Of a stretch of DNA of 64,000 nucleotides, positions 34,431 to 43,919 are shown piece by piece (within the stretch, counting starts at the first letter, position 1; every line of letters begins with the position of its first letter). Below the pieces are notes generated by a model that ran no database searches, was not told the DNA's origin, and worked only from the letters and a program-made list of their open reading frames with translations. Position numbers and translations under genes: made by a program. This DNA comes from Roseofilum capinflatum BLCC-M114. GTDB taxonomy: Bacteria > Cyanobacteriota > Cyanobacteriia > Cyanobacteriales > Desertifilaceae. Location: NCBI RefSeq assembly GCF_030068505.1, contig NZ_JAQOSO010000084.1:1-64000 (forward strand). Reading direction: 5' to 3'.

Positions 34431-36719
34431 ATGGACATTGAACAGCAATTTCATAATCGTCCCTCTCAACAAAATGGTCAATCCATTGAAAGTGCTTTGA
34501 AAGCTGGCTTAGATCAAAGCCAGGATGTTAATGAAGAAGAATTTGATGCCACCTGGCTATTTGCTGTTTTGCGTCGTCGAGTGTTAACTATGGCAGGAGT
34601 CGCATTTGCTTTGTCTGTTCTAGCTGGTGGCATGATTGTGTCTAAATCTCGCAACATTACACTTGAATATCAAGGATCATTTCGACTATTGGTAGAGCCC
34701 CCAACTGCTCAAGAAGTTCTAGCTCGGCAGTTTATTTTAGCACAAGGTAGTAATCCAGATGTTCAACGAGCTAGTGTTCAGAGCCATTTTTTAGATTATG
34801 AAACTCAATTACGGGTGCTACGGAGTCCTTTGATTCTTGAACCAATTGTTGAGGATCTGAAACAAAAGTATCCAGATATGAACTACTATAAATTAACGAG
34901 TAAATTAACTCTTGAACAAAGTAAATATTTGGTTGACGGAAAGCAACAAGGTACTAAAATAATTGTTGTTTCTTACAAAGACAAAAATATTGAGAAAATA
35001 CAATATGTACTAGATAACATTGCACAATCATTTGTGAACTATAGTCTTCAACAACGTCTAAATAGCTTACAAAATTCTTTAAAGTTTATTGATGAACAGA
35101 TTCCTAATCTTCAACAACGAGTAGATGCCCTACAAGATAAAATGCAAGAAGTAAGAGGGGAATCTAATTTTATTAATCCTTCAAAGAATGCTAACACTCT
35201 AGAAATTTTAGCTATTAAAATTGAAGAACAACGGGTGGCAATAGAGACACAGCTTGCTCAAACTTACGCTTTATATAAAGCTAGTGAAAAACAATTGTTG
35301 GAAGGTAATCCTATATCTGTCTTAGCTCAAGATACAAATATAAACGAAAGACTACTCCATCGAATTGCAGAAAATGATGCTAATTTAGCAGAAGCCTTGT
35401 CCCACTTTCGTGACGATAGTGCGCCAGTAGCAATCCTAAAAAGTCAAAAACAAGAGTTGTTAAATGAAGCTCAAAGAATTGTTGAAGGAAGAATTTTACC
35501 CAAAATAGTAATAGATATTGAAAAACTGGAAGGTCAACGTCAAGAGCTGTTACTTGCAGAGCAAGAACTCAATCAAAAAATAAAGGATTTTGCTTTGAAT
35601 ACACGACGTTATAATGATATTGAGCGGGAACTAGAAATTGCAACTGACGTTCTGAAAGAATTTCTTTCTAAGCGTAAAGCTTTGGAAATTGATGCAGCAG
35701 AACAGCAAGCTCCTTGGGAAATCATTCATCCTCCAGCGATTAATCTAAATGCTAGTGGACAACCTCGTTCAGTGACTGAGACAAAAACCAAGAGAGAGTT
35801 AGCTTTGGCTGTGGTATTAAGTTCATTAATGGGGGTTGCTGTTGGTTTTTTGATTGAAGTGCTTCATACGGTGTTTCATAGTCCGGATGAGGTCAAGAAT
35901 AGTACGAAATCACCTCTATTAAGTTCGATTCCATTTGTTAAGTCTCTTAACAAATCGAGTAAAAAAAGAATTAAAATTTTAAGTAAAGTCCAAGATTTAA
36001 ATGGGTTTACTGAATGGGTACAACCGGAGTATAGTGCATCATTCTTAGAGGCTTTCCGGTCTTTGTATACTAATATCAATTTATTAAATTCAAAGAAGCG
36101 GCCTATTCATTCATTAGTGATTAGTTCTGCTACTGTAGGAGAAGGAAAATCGACGATCGCTCTACAGTTAGCTCAAACCGCAGCAGCTATTGGAAAAAGA
36201 GTCTTGCTGGTAGATGCTGATTTGCGCCACCCTCAGCTTCATGTCTATCTTGGCTTAGATAACCAGCGAGGGCTGAGTGATAGTGTAACTAATTACTTAA
36301 GTTTGAATGAAGTGATTCAACAGTCGGTTTTAGAAGAAAATTTATTTTTCTTGAGTGCAGGACAGTTTACGCCCGATCCCATTAAGCTCCTTTCTTCTCA
36401 GAAAATGCAATATTTAATGGGGCAGTTTCAAGGCTTTTTCGATCTAGTTATCTACGATACTCCTCCCTTGGTGGGTTTGGCGGATGCCCATATTGTTGCC
36501 GCTCATGCTGATGGATTAGTTTTGGTGGTTGGTTTAGAAAAAACTGACCGTTCAATGGTCAATCAGGCAGTGGATGAACTGGGGATTTCTGGAGCAACTG
36601 TATTAGGTGTGGTTACTAATCAACTCAAAAAAGGAGGGAGTTCTAAGAGCAGTCATGTTAAGAGGGGCTACGTTTCCCCTAGAATGGGCTTAGTCTCTGA
36701 GAGCCATGAGGTCAAATAA
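34431..36719 (+). CDS. Wzc-like BY-kinase / polysaccharide co-polymerase
   Basis: Inner-membrane protein of 762 residues that controls chain length and export. A Wzz domain begins near residue 45, with a first membrane segment RVLTMAGVAFALSVLAGGMI, a long periplasmic coiled coil (about 200-430), and a second membrane segment AVVLSSLMGVAVGFLIEVLH. The cytosolic kinase has Walker A VGEGKSTIALQLAQTAA, Walker A' VLLVDADLRHPQ and Walker B LVIYDTPPLVGLAD. The C-terminal tail is Ser/Lys-rich with one Tyr (HVKRGYVSP), so the usual Tyr cluster is missing or reduced. It follows Wza directly and ends at a strong bidirectional terminator. Confidence 0.9.
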   Translation: MDIEQQFHNRPSQQNGQSIESALKAGLDQSQDVNEEEFDATWLFAVLRRRVLTMAGVAFALSVLAGGMIVSKSRNITLEYQGSFRLLVEPPTAQEVLARQFILAQGSNPDVQRASVQSHFLDYETQLRVLRSPLILEPIVEDLKQKYPDMNYYKLTSKLTLEQSKYLVDGKQQGTKIIVVSYKDKNIEKIQYVLDNIAQSFVNYSLQQRLNSLQNSLKFIDEQIPNLQQRVDALQDKMQEVRGESNFINPSKNANTLEILAIKIEEQRVAIETQLAQTYALYKASEKQLLEGNPISVLAQDTNINERLLHRIAENDANLAEALSHFRDDSAPVAILKSQKQELLNEAQRIVEGRILPKIVIDIEKLEGQRQELLLAEQELNQKIKDFALNTRRYNDIERELEIATDVLKEFLSKRKALEIDAAEQQAPWEIIHPPAINLNASGQPRSVTETKTKRELALAVVLSSLMGVAVGFLIEVLHTVFHSPDEVKNSTKSPLLSSIPFVKSLNKSSKKRIKILSKVQDLNGFTEWVQPEYSASFLEAFRSLYTNINLLNSKKRPIHSLVISSATVGEGKSTIALQLAQTAAAIGKRVLLVDADLRHPQLHVYLGLDNQRGLSDSVTNYLSLNEVIQQSVLEENLFFLSAGQFTPDPIKLLSSQKMQYLMGQFQGFFDLVIYDTPPLVGLADAHIVAAHADGLVLVVGLEKTDRSMVNQAVDELGISGATVLGVVTNQLKKGGSSKSSHVKRGYVSPRMGLVSESHEVK

Positions 36720-36731
36720 ATCTCCTAAAAC

Positions 36732-36767
36732 AACAGTTCCGATGAATGACTCATCGGAACTGTTTTG
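36732..36767. terminator. Strong bidirectional terminator
   Basis: AACAGTTCCGATGA at 36732-36745 pairs perfectly with TCATCGGAACTGTT at 36751-36764 across a 5-nt loop. A-rich sequence precedes it and TTTT follows, so it can terminate both the Wzc transcript and the convergent PEP-CTERM gene. Confidence 0.85.
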
Positions 36768-36805
36768 ACTTAGATTAAGTTATCGGCTCTATAACCGATG
36801 CAAAC

Positions 36806-37594
36806 CTATGCATTGCGGCGACGGGTAACCAATCCACCTACAGCACCGAGTGCTAATAAACCAAGGATAGAAGAGGGTTCAGGAACATCGACAAGGTTTC
36901 TAGCGTTACCTTCACCGATATCAACTACGAACAGGACATCATTGAAGTCATTATCAGCCCAGTTACCGTTGATATCTTCCCATCCCATGATAATGTAGCG
37001 TTTATCTAGAACATAGGAGACTACCTGTTGCAGGCCTTCCCCAGTGGCACGACTTGTAGGATTCAAGCTACTATCAGTGTAGTAAGTTGCATCGTAACCG
37101 AGATAATTGCATGTCGTTTGGTTATCCCGGCAATAGCCATCAGCTCTAAGGGCAAAGTCTAGGTTACTTCCGGCAGTAACAGTTCCTAAGCTAACCCAAT
37201 CTCCTAAGTCCAGAGCATCACCCCCCCAGTTCCCCACTGCTTCGGCTGAGGAAATGTCGTCAAAAACCAGTCCTTCTCTGTTGGTGGTGCCTGTCGCTTC
37301 ATAGGATAGTTGGTTTCTGAATAGCGCACCTTCGTTGATGAAGTGTACTGTTACTTCATGGTCATACTTCAAGAACAGGTCACTTGGATTGAATTCGTGA
37401 AGATCTGCTCCCTCTAATTTCACTCTTTCTTCTTGGAAAAACTCTGCAAATTGCTCGTAGAAGCCAGTGGTGTCACTGTTGATGGTGGGTGCTGGGCCGC
37501 TGAAGGTGAATGCGGAAGCGGCTGTGGTTAGGGAAAAGAGTCCTGCAACTGTGGTTGCTGTTCCGAGTGCGATCGCCTTAACTGTGCTGTTCAT
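36806..37594 (-). CDS. PEP-CTERM protein with DUF4114 domain
   Basis: Exported protein of 262 residues. The signal peptide is AIALGTATTVAGLFSLTTAA with a cleavage site after ASA. The core block YIIMGWEDINGNWADNDFND is the signature of DUF4114, a domain often found in secreted, possibly metal-binding surface proteins. The C-terminus VPEPSSILGLLALGAVGG followed by RRR is a PEP-CTERM sorting signal, recognised by an exosortase that is not in this window. PEP-CTERM proteins are known to occur with EPS loci, and here it lies between the Wzc kinase gene and another EPS gene group. Its exact function is unknown. Confidence 0.85.
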   Translation of the reverse strand: MNSTVKAIALGTATTVAGLFSLTTAASAFTFSGPAPTINSDTTGFYEQFAEFFQEERVKLEGADLHEFNPSDLFLKYDHEVTVHFINEGALFRNQLSYEATGTTNREGLVFDDISSAEAVGNWGGDALDLGDWVSLGTVTAGSNLDFALRADGYCRDNQTTCNYLGYDATYYTDSSLNPTSRATGEGLQQVVSYVLDKRYIIMGWEDINGNWADNDFNDVLFVVDIGEGNARNLVDVPEPSSILGLLALGAVGGLVTRRRNA

Positions 37595-37830
37595 GTCTGC
37601 TCTCCTGTCCTAGAACTGTTTTGTTTGTCTATATCCCTAATTTACGGCTTTCCAGAAGTTTTGACATTGGAAGATCTACTAAATTATTTCTTGAATATTC
37701 GGCGAAGCGGAGGAAATACGGAGGTGAGAGTTCAGGAGATTCCCGGAGTTAGCTTTATGAAGATAGGATAAAGCTCCTGGGGTGTCCAAAGCGCTAAGAG
37801 TCTGATTCTCTTGACTAAGATAGCTAGAAG

Positions 37831-38817
37831 TCAGGATTGGCCGACGATCGCCCGCACTCTATAGATGGGGCGGTCTTGAGATTCATGGTAGACTCGCATC
37901 AGTAATTCTCCCAGCAGGCCAAAACAAAAGAGCTGTATTCCAGTCAGAAGCAGGACAACCCCCAAAATGAGTAGGGGACGGCCGCCGATATCTTCGCCAA
38001 AACCAAACTTCAAGATAGTCAGATAAATCCCCAACAGAAATCCCAGAAACATGGACAGCAAGCCCATAGAGCCGAAGATATGCATCGGCCGGGTGAGGAA
38101 TTTCTTCATAAACCAAACCGTGAGCAAATCCATTAGCACTCGGAAGGTGCGTCCCAGACCATACTTACTCTTACCATACTGTCGAGAATAATGGCGTACT
38201 GGTATTTCAGTAATTCTGGCTCCTTCAATAAAAGCTAGAGCGGGTAAAAAGCGGTGGAGTTCCCCATAAAGGTTCATATCTGCTACCAGTTCAGCACGAT
38301 AGGCTTTCAGGGAGCAACCATAGTCATGGAGTTTTACCCCAGTGACTCTGCCGATGATCCAGTTAGCAATTTTGGAGGGTAAGAGCCGAGTTATAGCATG
38401 ATCTTGGCGATTTTTCCGCCAACCACTGACGAGATCGTAGCCTTGTTCGAGGGTTTCTAAGAGTAGGGGAATATCGGCTGGGTCATTTTGGAGATCGGCA
38501 TCAAGGGTAATGACAACATGACCTTGGGCATATTTGAATCCAGCGGCCATGGCTGGAGTTTGGCCATAATTGCGGCGTAAGATTAGGCCTTTGAGATGGG
38601 GCGTTTTCTGGGCGAGTTGGGTTAGGAGTTCTGTGGAGCCATCGGTTGAGCCATCATCAACACAGATCAGTTCGTAGGTATATTGGGTGGATGTGAGGCT
38701 TTTGGCGATCGCCTCGACCAGTAAAGGCAAGCTTTCAACTTCATTGTAAATCGGAACCACAACAGAAATATCCGGTTTAGGGACATCAAGGACTTCAGGC
38801 AGTTGGCAGGCGTTCAT
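37831..38817 (-). CDS. Polyprenyl-phosphate glycosyltransferase, GT2 (DPM/GtrB-like)
   Basis: GT-A domain followed by two C-terminal membrane segments. ISVVVPIYNEVESLPLLVEA starts the domain; ELICVDDGSTDGS, VVITLDADLQNDP (metal-binding DXD) and VSGWRKNRQD follow, with GKSKYGLGRTFRVLMDLLTV before the first membrane helix. GtrB- and DPM-type enzymes load a sugar onto undecaprenyl phosphate for use outside the membrane. The ATG at 38817 gives MNACQLPEVLDVPKPDISV; an in-frame TTG at 38898 overlapping the upstream stop would add 27 residues and cannot be excluded. It is downstream of and probably co-transcribed with the LPG-synthase-like gene. Confidence 0.86.
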   Translation of the reverse strand: MNACQLPEVLDVPKPDISVVVPIYNEVESLPLLVEAIAKSLTSTQYTYELICVDDGSTDGSTELLTQLAQKTPHLKGLILRRNYGQTPAMAAGFKYAQGHVVITLDADLQNDPADIPLLLETLEQGYDLVSGWRKNRQDHAITRLLPSKIANWIIGRVTGVKLHDYGCSLKAYRAELVADMNLYGELHRFLPALAFIEGARITEIPVRHYSRQYGKSKYGLGRTFRVLMDLLTVWFMKKFLTRPMHIFGSMGLLSMFLGFLLGIYLTILKFGFGEDIGGRPLLILGVVLLLTGIQLFCFGLLGELLMRVYHESQDRPIYRVRAIVGQS

Positions 38818-38894
38818 CGATTTAGCGATTTCTTCAGGGAGCTTAGGGCAGTTCAAGGACAATAGCACTAAAATGACCCGAATAGAGACCTGAT

Positions 38895-39839
38895 TCAATC
38901 AACTTTGAGGAAATGACCCGAATTCAAGGATTGATAAAGCCAGGCAAGTAGAGCGCCGATCGCCTCGGCTAATACACTAATCACCCGATATAAAGCCACT
39001 CCACTGAGGATAATAGCCGATGGATAGACTCCATCCAAGAGGGCGATCGCCGTGGCTTCAAAGACTCCCAGACCTCCGGGTGCGCCCGGAATAACTAAGC
39101 CGAGTAACCAGGCAAAGCTAAAAGCACTTAAGAGTTGGGGCACTTGAGCCATTTCTATGGCAGATAATGCTCTTAGAGCAAACAAAAATCCCAGTCCGCG
39201 AATCAACAGAAATCCCATTTCACCGAGTAGGGGTTTTAAGGGATAGCGTTTTAACTGCGCTGAGGGTTGATCCTTGTCTGCTAGTTCCCTTTTTATTTTC
39301 TTTTTCGAGAGAAAAGTGAGGATGGGGTTTAAGATGCGGGGGTGAACCCCTATCAAGACAGTGGCTAAAATGACCCCTTGCAGTAGTCCTCGACTTTGGG
39401 GACTTGCACCTGCGGCTAATATCAAGGCGGATGCTGCCATTAGGAGGGGTTCCATGAGGGTGCTGAGGATGGCGATCGCCCCTGGAACCCCCACACTTTG
39501 AGCGGCTCGAATGCGACCATAAAAATGCCAGACATTACCGGGCAAATATTTACCAATATTGGTGATCAGATAGGTTTGAATGCTCCAAACGGCTTTAACT
39601 CGTTGGTTAAACTCAGCTAAAATCCAGCCCCAGATCCAACCTGACCAAATATGAGCGATAATTGTAATCAGGAGGGCGATCGTCAAAGACATCCATCCCC
39701 AACCACTGACGCGGACGGCCAGCACCTCCTGCCAATGGTCTTTGAATACCTTGACCAGGAAAAACAATGCCACCCCAACAATAAACCATCGTAGGTAAGG
39801 TTTTAAGCTGAAGAGTAGACCCTGAGCGAAACTTTTCAC
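38895..39839 (-). CDS. Lysylphosphatidylglycerol synthase TM-domain (AglD/UPF0104-like) protein
   Basis: Integral membrane protein of about 314 residues with about eight hydrophobic segments. NIGKYLPGNVWHFYGRIRAA near residue 85 and the C-terminal block LVIPGAPGGLGVFEATAIAL match the family of MprF-type membrane domains, which often sit next to DPM-like glycosyltransferases and are thought to help move or handle lipid-linked substrates. The GTG at 39839, 5 nt after an AGGG, is a better start than the TTG at 39860 that extends it by seven residues. The GT2 gene follows directly, which supports a shared lipid-carrier role. Confidence 0.8.
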   Translation of the reverse strand: MKSFAQGLLFSLKPYLRWFIVGVALFFLVKVFKDHWQEVLAVRVSGWGWMSLTIALLITIIAHIWSGWIWGWILAEFNQRVKAVWSIQTYLITNIGKYLPGNVWHFYGRIRAAQSVGVPGAIAILSTLMEPLLMAASALILAAGASPQSRGLLQGVILATVLIGVHPRILNPILTFLSKKKIKRELADKDQPSAQLKRYPLKPLLGEMGFLLIRGLGFLFALRALSAIEMAQVPQLLSAFSFAWLLGLVIPGAPGGLGVFEATAIALLDGVYPSAIILSGVALYRVISVLAEAIGALLAWLYQSLNSGHFLKVD

Positions 39840-39863
39840 AAATACCCTAAATTGCTTCAAAGA

Positions 39864-40817
39864 TTAAAATGATGAGACCAAATTTTTCAATTTTTTCCTC
39901 ATCTTATTTTTATATTTTATTGTCGTACTGTAGTAATCTTCCAAAGACAACCAAAAATCAGCTTTTTTACCTGAATAACCCCGATCTATTGCTGCAAACT
40001 GACGACGGAAAAACGTCATGGGATCGGCATAAGTCTTTTGAGTCGATAATAACGGTTTAGGCCCTGCCCAGTGAATCACAAATCCATCTTGGTTCTGAAC
40101 CCTAGGCCCGTTTTCTGTAATGCAAAATCGTTTTTTCAAATCTTGGATATCCCAGTCTGGAGCAATAACTTGCATATTTTCCTGTCCAACACGGATTTTT
40201 CCCCGATCCCCAGCACGGAAAATCATTAAATTCAAAAAACTCATCTCACCGCCAAAGGAAAACACATCAGGGTTTGCTTCTACAAAATCCAACATATTGA
40301 TATACTCTTGCAGGGAAAAAGTATTGCGTTTAGCAAAAAAAGTACCCGTACAAAAATAATCCGCACGATGTTTTTGCCAATCAAAATCTGGGAAATGCTT
40401 TTCTAAGTTACTGACATGAAAGAAATATTTTTCAATCGCCGCATCTGAATTGATTTCTAGGGGCTTATCCACAATCATATCGAAATCATCAAAATTAACA
40501 TATTTGAGAATATTCCCCCAAACTATCGTATCGGCATCGACAAAAAGAAATCGTTCCCAAGGGCTTTCCCAAAACGAAACCATTTTCGTGATACCCCAAC
40601 CAAAACTCCGTTTTCTCAGGATATCCTGTTTAACTGTTTGTTGATTAATAACGTGAACGCCATAGTGGTTTTGCAAAGACTTAACAGATAAATCACCATC
40701 TACGATTAAACAGATTGGAATATCACCAAGAAAATATCGAATTGAGGCACAACAACCCTTAACTAAAAAATAATCCTGATCGCAACAAGCAATGATAATA
40801 CCAAAATCATCTATCAT
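39864..40817 (-). CDS. GT8-like glycosyltransferase
   Basis: A 317-residue protein with the GT-A core of family GT8-like enzymes: IIIACCDQDYFLVKGCCASI at the start, RFLFVDADTIVWGN (DXD metal site) near residue 95, DYFCTGTFFAKRN and the late HWAGPKP block. The ATG at 40817 has an AGAGGAA about 10 nt upstream and is preferred over an in-frame upstream codon at 40862 that adds 15 residues. It probably adds a hexose or related sugar in the EPS pathway. It is 24 bp upstream of the LPG-synthase-like gene on the minus strand. Confidence 0.78.
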   Translation of the reverse strand: MIDDFGIIIACCDQDYFLVKGCCASIRYFLGDIPICLIVDGDLSVKSLQNHYGVHVINQQTVKQDILRKRSFGWGITKMVSFWESPWERFLFVDADTIVWGNILKYVNFDDFDMIVDKPLEINSDAAIEKYFFHVSNLEKHFPDFDWQKHRADYFCTGTFFAKRNTFSLQEYINMLDFVEANPDVFSFGGEMSFLNLMIFRAGDRGKIRVGQENMQVIAPDWDIQDLKKRFCITENGPRVQNQDGFVIHWAGPKPLLSTQKTYADPMTFFRRQFAAIDRGYSGKKADFWLSLEDYYSTTIKYKNKMRKKLKNLVSSF

Positions 40818-40883
40818 CGATATTATTCCTCTGAATATAAATGCTATGAGATGAGATTTCAAAAATAAGCATCACGATCGACA

Positions 40884-41612
40884 TCACACCTCTAAATAAT
40901 TAGCTAATCCAGAGTTCTGTTTTAAGACACACTCATACACCCAATCAGAGTGTAGACGAGTAAAATCCTCTCGTGACAATTCATAATTATTGTCACGGGC
41001 GATCACTCGTGGATCGTGATATGTTTTTTTCTTGACTTCTTCTTTAGAAACTCGATCTTTAATCTGATTCAATTTTTCTTTATCTAAAGATTTTCCAAAA
41101 TGATCCGTAACTTTAGAAAATTCATCTTCAATACTTGCTTTTAATCTTTCATAGCGAAGAATTGTTTTCTTTTCACTGACTGTCTCATCAATCAGCCATT
41201 TACCCAAATGCTTTCCATACAGATTAGACCAATATTCTATTTTTTCTTTGTCATTTGTATTTTCTTGATAAAAATTCAACTGTGAATAAATTGTAGGCAC
41301 GGGATCTCGGTACAGATAGATAACATTTTTACGATAGACATCTAGATCGAGATCATGGGTATGATAACTCATGAAATCTTGGCTATCTTTATAATAAAAT
41401 GCTCTGACTAGAGAAGGGCGCTCAAAATATAACTCCATCATCAAGCGCATCCAATGGCTACCTGTTCTAGGAAAACTAACGAAAAAAGGAAACTCTGGAT
41501 CGCTAACAAATTTCTCTATTAACTTTTCGTCCCTAACTCGTCTCGATAAATCTTGATAAGAACTAGGATCGGTAATCAGAGTTTTTATTAACTGCATTGC
41601 CCGACTTATCAT
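40884..41612 (-). CDS. Sulfotransferase domain protein
   Basis: A 242-residue cytosolic P-loop enzyme. FFVSFPRTGSHWMRLMMELY near residue 42 is the 5'-phosphosulfate-binding loop, and VIYLYRDPVPTIYSQLNFY near residue 95 the 3'-phosphate-binding motif with its Arg and Ser. It would transfer sulfate from PAPS to a sugar hydroxyl. Several cyanobacteria make sulfated polysaccharides, and the setting among EPS glycosyltransferases points to that substrate; a direct demonstration is absent. It is divergent from the GT2 gene at 41792 with about 180 bp between them. Confidence 0.84.
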   Translation of the reverse strand: MISRAMQLIKTLITDPSSYQDLSRRVRDEKLIEKFVSDPEFPFFVSFPRTGSHWMRLMMELYFERPSLVRAFYYKDSQDFMSYHTHDLDLDVYRKNVIYLYRDPVPTIYSQLNFYQENTNDKEKIEYWSNLYGKHLGKWLIDETVSEKKTILRYERLKASIEDEFSKVTDHFGKSLDKEKLNQIKDRVSKEEVKKKTYHDPRVIARDNNYELSREDFTRLHSDWVYECVLKQNSGLANYLEV

Positions 41613-41791
41613 GATAATTTACTCCTGATTTTGATTAACTATACAAGGCAATAAAAAATAAGTTTTTTATTACTGAATAGTCTATAATTACAGTCCCAAA
41701 AAACAATATTGGTTTTCTATACAGAATTGAGTAGACTCCCCTTATAATAGTGCTAATAGATGTGACATGGCAAGCTACTGATCAAAATGTT

Positions 41792-42673
41792 ATGAATTGT
41801 AAAACTATTGCTGTCTTACTGACTTGCCACAATCGGAAAGACAAAACCTTACAGAGCCTACACTCGCTTTTGAGCCAAGATTTATCCTCTGATTTTTCTC
41901 TAGTCGTCTATTTAGTAGACGATGGGAGTACAGATGGCACGTCAGAGGCGATCGCCCAAACTTATCCTCAAGTGAAGATCCTGCAAGGGGATGGTAACCT
42001 GTTTTGGAACGGCGGAATGCGGAAAGCCTTTGCAGCCGCTCTAGGTGTGGGCCATGATTATTATCTATGGCTCAATGATGATACAATCCTGTACCCCCAT
42101 AGTCTTAGCACACTTTTGAACACTCATCAGCAACTAAGCGATCGCCAACAACCTCGCTCTATCATTGCCGGCTCAACCCAAGATCCAGATACTCAAGAAT
42201 GGACTTATGGAGGCTATCGGCAACTGGGATGGTGGTATCCTCCCTTTAAGTGTTCTCCCGTTAAACCGACGGATACACCCCAAGCCTGTGATCTCGTCTG
42301 TGGTAACATTACGCTTATCCCTCAAGAAGTTACTACCGTTGTTGGCAACCTAGATCCAGCTCTAACTCATTATGCCGGAGATTGGGACTACAGTTTGCGG
42401 GCCAAACAAAAGGACTGTAGCATTTGGATTACTTCTGGGTATTTAGGAAGTTGCGCCAGAAATCCTAAACCGAATCCAGAAAACACTCCGGTTCTCAAGA
42501 AAGCATTAAAAAATATTGAGCAACCCAAAGGTTTATCCTTAGAAAGTGTTACCCTACAACCGTGGGAAGAGTGGAAACTTCTGATGCAACGGCATGGAGG
42601 AATTCTCTGGCCCATTTTTTGGATACTTCCCTATCGAAAACTCTTTTTGTCAGTGCTATTTAAACAAAATTAG
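41792..42673 (+). CDS. Glycosyltransferase family 2
   Basis: A 293-residue GT-A enzyme starting KTIAVLLTCHNRKDKTLQSL, then VYLVDDGSTDGTSEAIA, NLFWNGGMRKAF and LWLNDDTILYPHSLSTLL (DXD-type metal site). The order resembles rhamnosyltransferase-like GT2 enzymes, but the sugar is not certain. The ATG at 41792 precedes MNCKTIAV; an in-frame GTG at 41750 would add 14 residues. A TATAAT at 41743-41748 lies upstream and may be a -10 box, though then the GTG start would be too close to use. It begins a plus-strand run of EPS genes ending at 47050. Confidence 0.84.
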   Translation: MNCKTIAVLLTCHNRKDKTLQSLHSLLSQDLSSDFSLVVYLVDDGSTDGTSEAIAQTYPQVKILQGDGNLFWNGGMRKAFAAALGVGHDYYLWLNDDTILYPHSLSTLLNTHQQLSDRQQPRSIIAGSTQDPDTQEWTYGGYRQLGWWYPPFKCSPVKPTDTPQACDLVCGNITLIPQEVTTVVGNLDPALTHYAGDWDYSLRAKQKDCSIWITSGYLGSCARNPKPNPENTPVLKKALKNIEQPKGLSLESVTLQPWEEWKLLMQRHGGILWPIFWILPYRKLFLSVLFKQN

Positions 42674-42748
42674 GCTGCTGGCAAAGAAAATCGCGAAATC
42701 ATTAAATAGCAGTAAAAATAAATATCAAATCAATGGAGCGTCTTCAGA

Positions 42749-43897
42749 ATGGAGAATACTCGGATTGCATGGCTAGTTCCCGCAGTTAGGAGAGGAGCCT
42801 ATTGGCAACCTGTATTAAGTCACTTTACTAAAATTTATCCCCACACCAAATTTTATACAGGTCAAACCTGGCCCGGATTTAACCCAGAAGCACCAGGTGC
42901 AAACGTAATTACAGTCATCGGCAAGTATCGATTTCAGGAAACTCAAACCATTGAATCAGGTTATAACCGAGGAATAATCATTGTTTCTCCGACGGTAATC
43001 TTGCCCTTGCTCAAATTCAAACCTAATGTAGTATTTGCCAGTAGCTTTTCGATTTGGACAGTATTAGCAATTCTTTTCAAATCCATCGGAAAATGGAAAT
43101 TAATCCTTATCTATGATGGTAGCTCATCTAATGTAGACTTTCGCGACGATCCTTTACGACTAAAAGTTCGTAAATGTATTATTAAGTTTGTTGATCGCGT
43201 AATTGCTAACTCTCGTCAGGGAAAAGACTATTTAGTTGAATTTGTAGGAGTACCTCTAGAAAAAATCATCAATCGTCCCTACTTGGTTCCAGATACCCAA
43301 ACGCTCTTAGAACAACAAGCTACGATTGAACCCGCATCAGTAGAACTCAAAAGACCGATTTTCTTATGTGTAGGTCTACTTGTCCCCCGTAAAGGAGTCA
43401 AAAAGTTATTACAAGCTTGCAGTGTTTTGCAAAAAAAAGGTTATTCTAACTATAGCTTAGTCTTAGTGGGGGATGGGGAACAGCGAGAGGAATTAGAATC
43501 CTTTGTCAAAGAAAATCACTTGGAAGAACAAGTTACTTGGACAGGCTGGTTAAAATATGGTGAACTTGGCCCCTATTTTCGATCGGCAGATGTTTTTATT
43601 TTTCCAACATTAGAAGATATTTGGGGTGTGGTTCTCTTAGAAGCAATGGCCTTTGGCAAAGCAATTATTGCTTCAAAATGGGCGGGTTCATCTGAAATGG
43701 TTATAGAAGGAGAAAATGGCTATGTTATCGATCCCTATGAACCGGAAAAATTTGCTGAAGCCATGATGAGACTAATTGATGATCCAGAGTTGATCCAAAA
43801 GATGGGAGAAAAATCCCAGGAATTAATGGCCGAGCATAATGCAGAAAAAGCAGGCTTGTTTTTAGCCAGTCAAGTAGAGAAAGTGCTGGGAAAATAA
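42749..43897 (+). CDS. Glycosyltransferase family 4
   Basis: GT-B enzyme of 382 residues. The N-terminal domain has IAWLVPAVRRGAYWQPVLSH; the donor domain has PIFLCVGLLVPRKGVKKLLQ, LVLVGDGEQREELESFV and the catalytic-site block LEDIWGVVLLEAMAFGKAI. It likely adds a sugar to the repeat unit. It follows the GT2 gene by 75 bp and precedes another GT4 gene by 22 bp on the same strand. Codon use is somewhat more AT-rich than in its downstream neighbours, which may point to separate histories of the cluster's parts. Confidence 0.86.
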   Translation: MENTRIAWLVPAVRRGAYWQPVLSHFTKIYPHTKFYTGQTWPGFNPEAPGANVITVIGKYRFQETQTIESGYNRGIIIVSPTVILPLLKFKPNVVFASSFSIWTVLAILFKSIGKWKLILIYDGSSSNVDFRDDPLRLKVRKCIIKFVDRVIANSRQGKDYLVEFVGVPLEKIINRPYLVPDTQTLLEQQATIEPASVELKRPIFLCVGLLVPRKGVKKLLQACSVLQKKGYSNYSLVLVGDGEQREELESFVKENHLEEQVTWTGWLKYGELGPYFRSADVFIFPTLEDIWGVVLLEAMAFGKAIIASKWAGSSEMVIEGENGYVIDPYEPEKFAEAMMRLIDDPELIQKMGEKSQELMAEHNAEKAGLFLASQVEKVLGK

Positions 43898-43919
43898 AAT
43901 CAAACTTAGAGATAAAGCT

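Noticed and set aside
34431-36719. Division of the Wzc-like gene into separate Wzz and kinase genes
   Set aside because: The frame is continuous through both domains, with no stop or internal start that would suggest two proteins.
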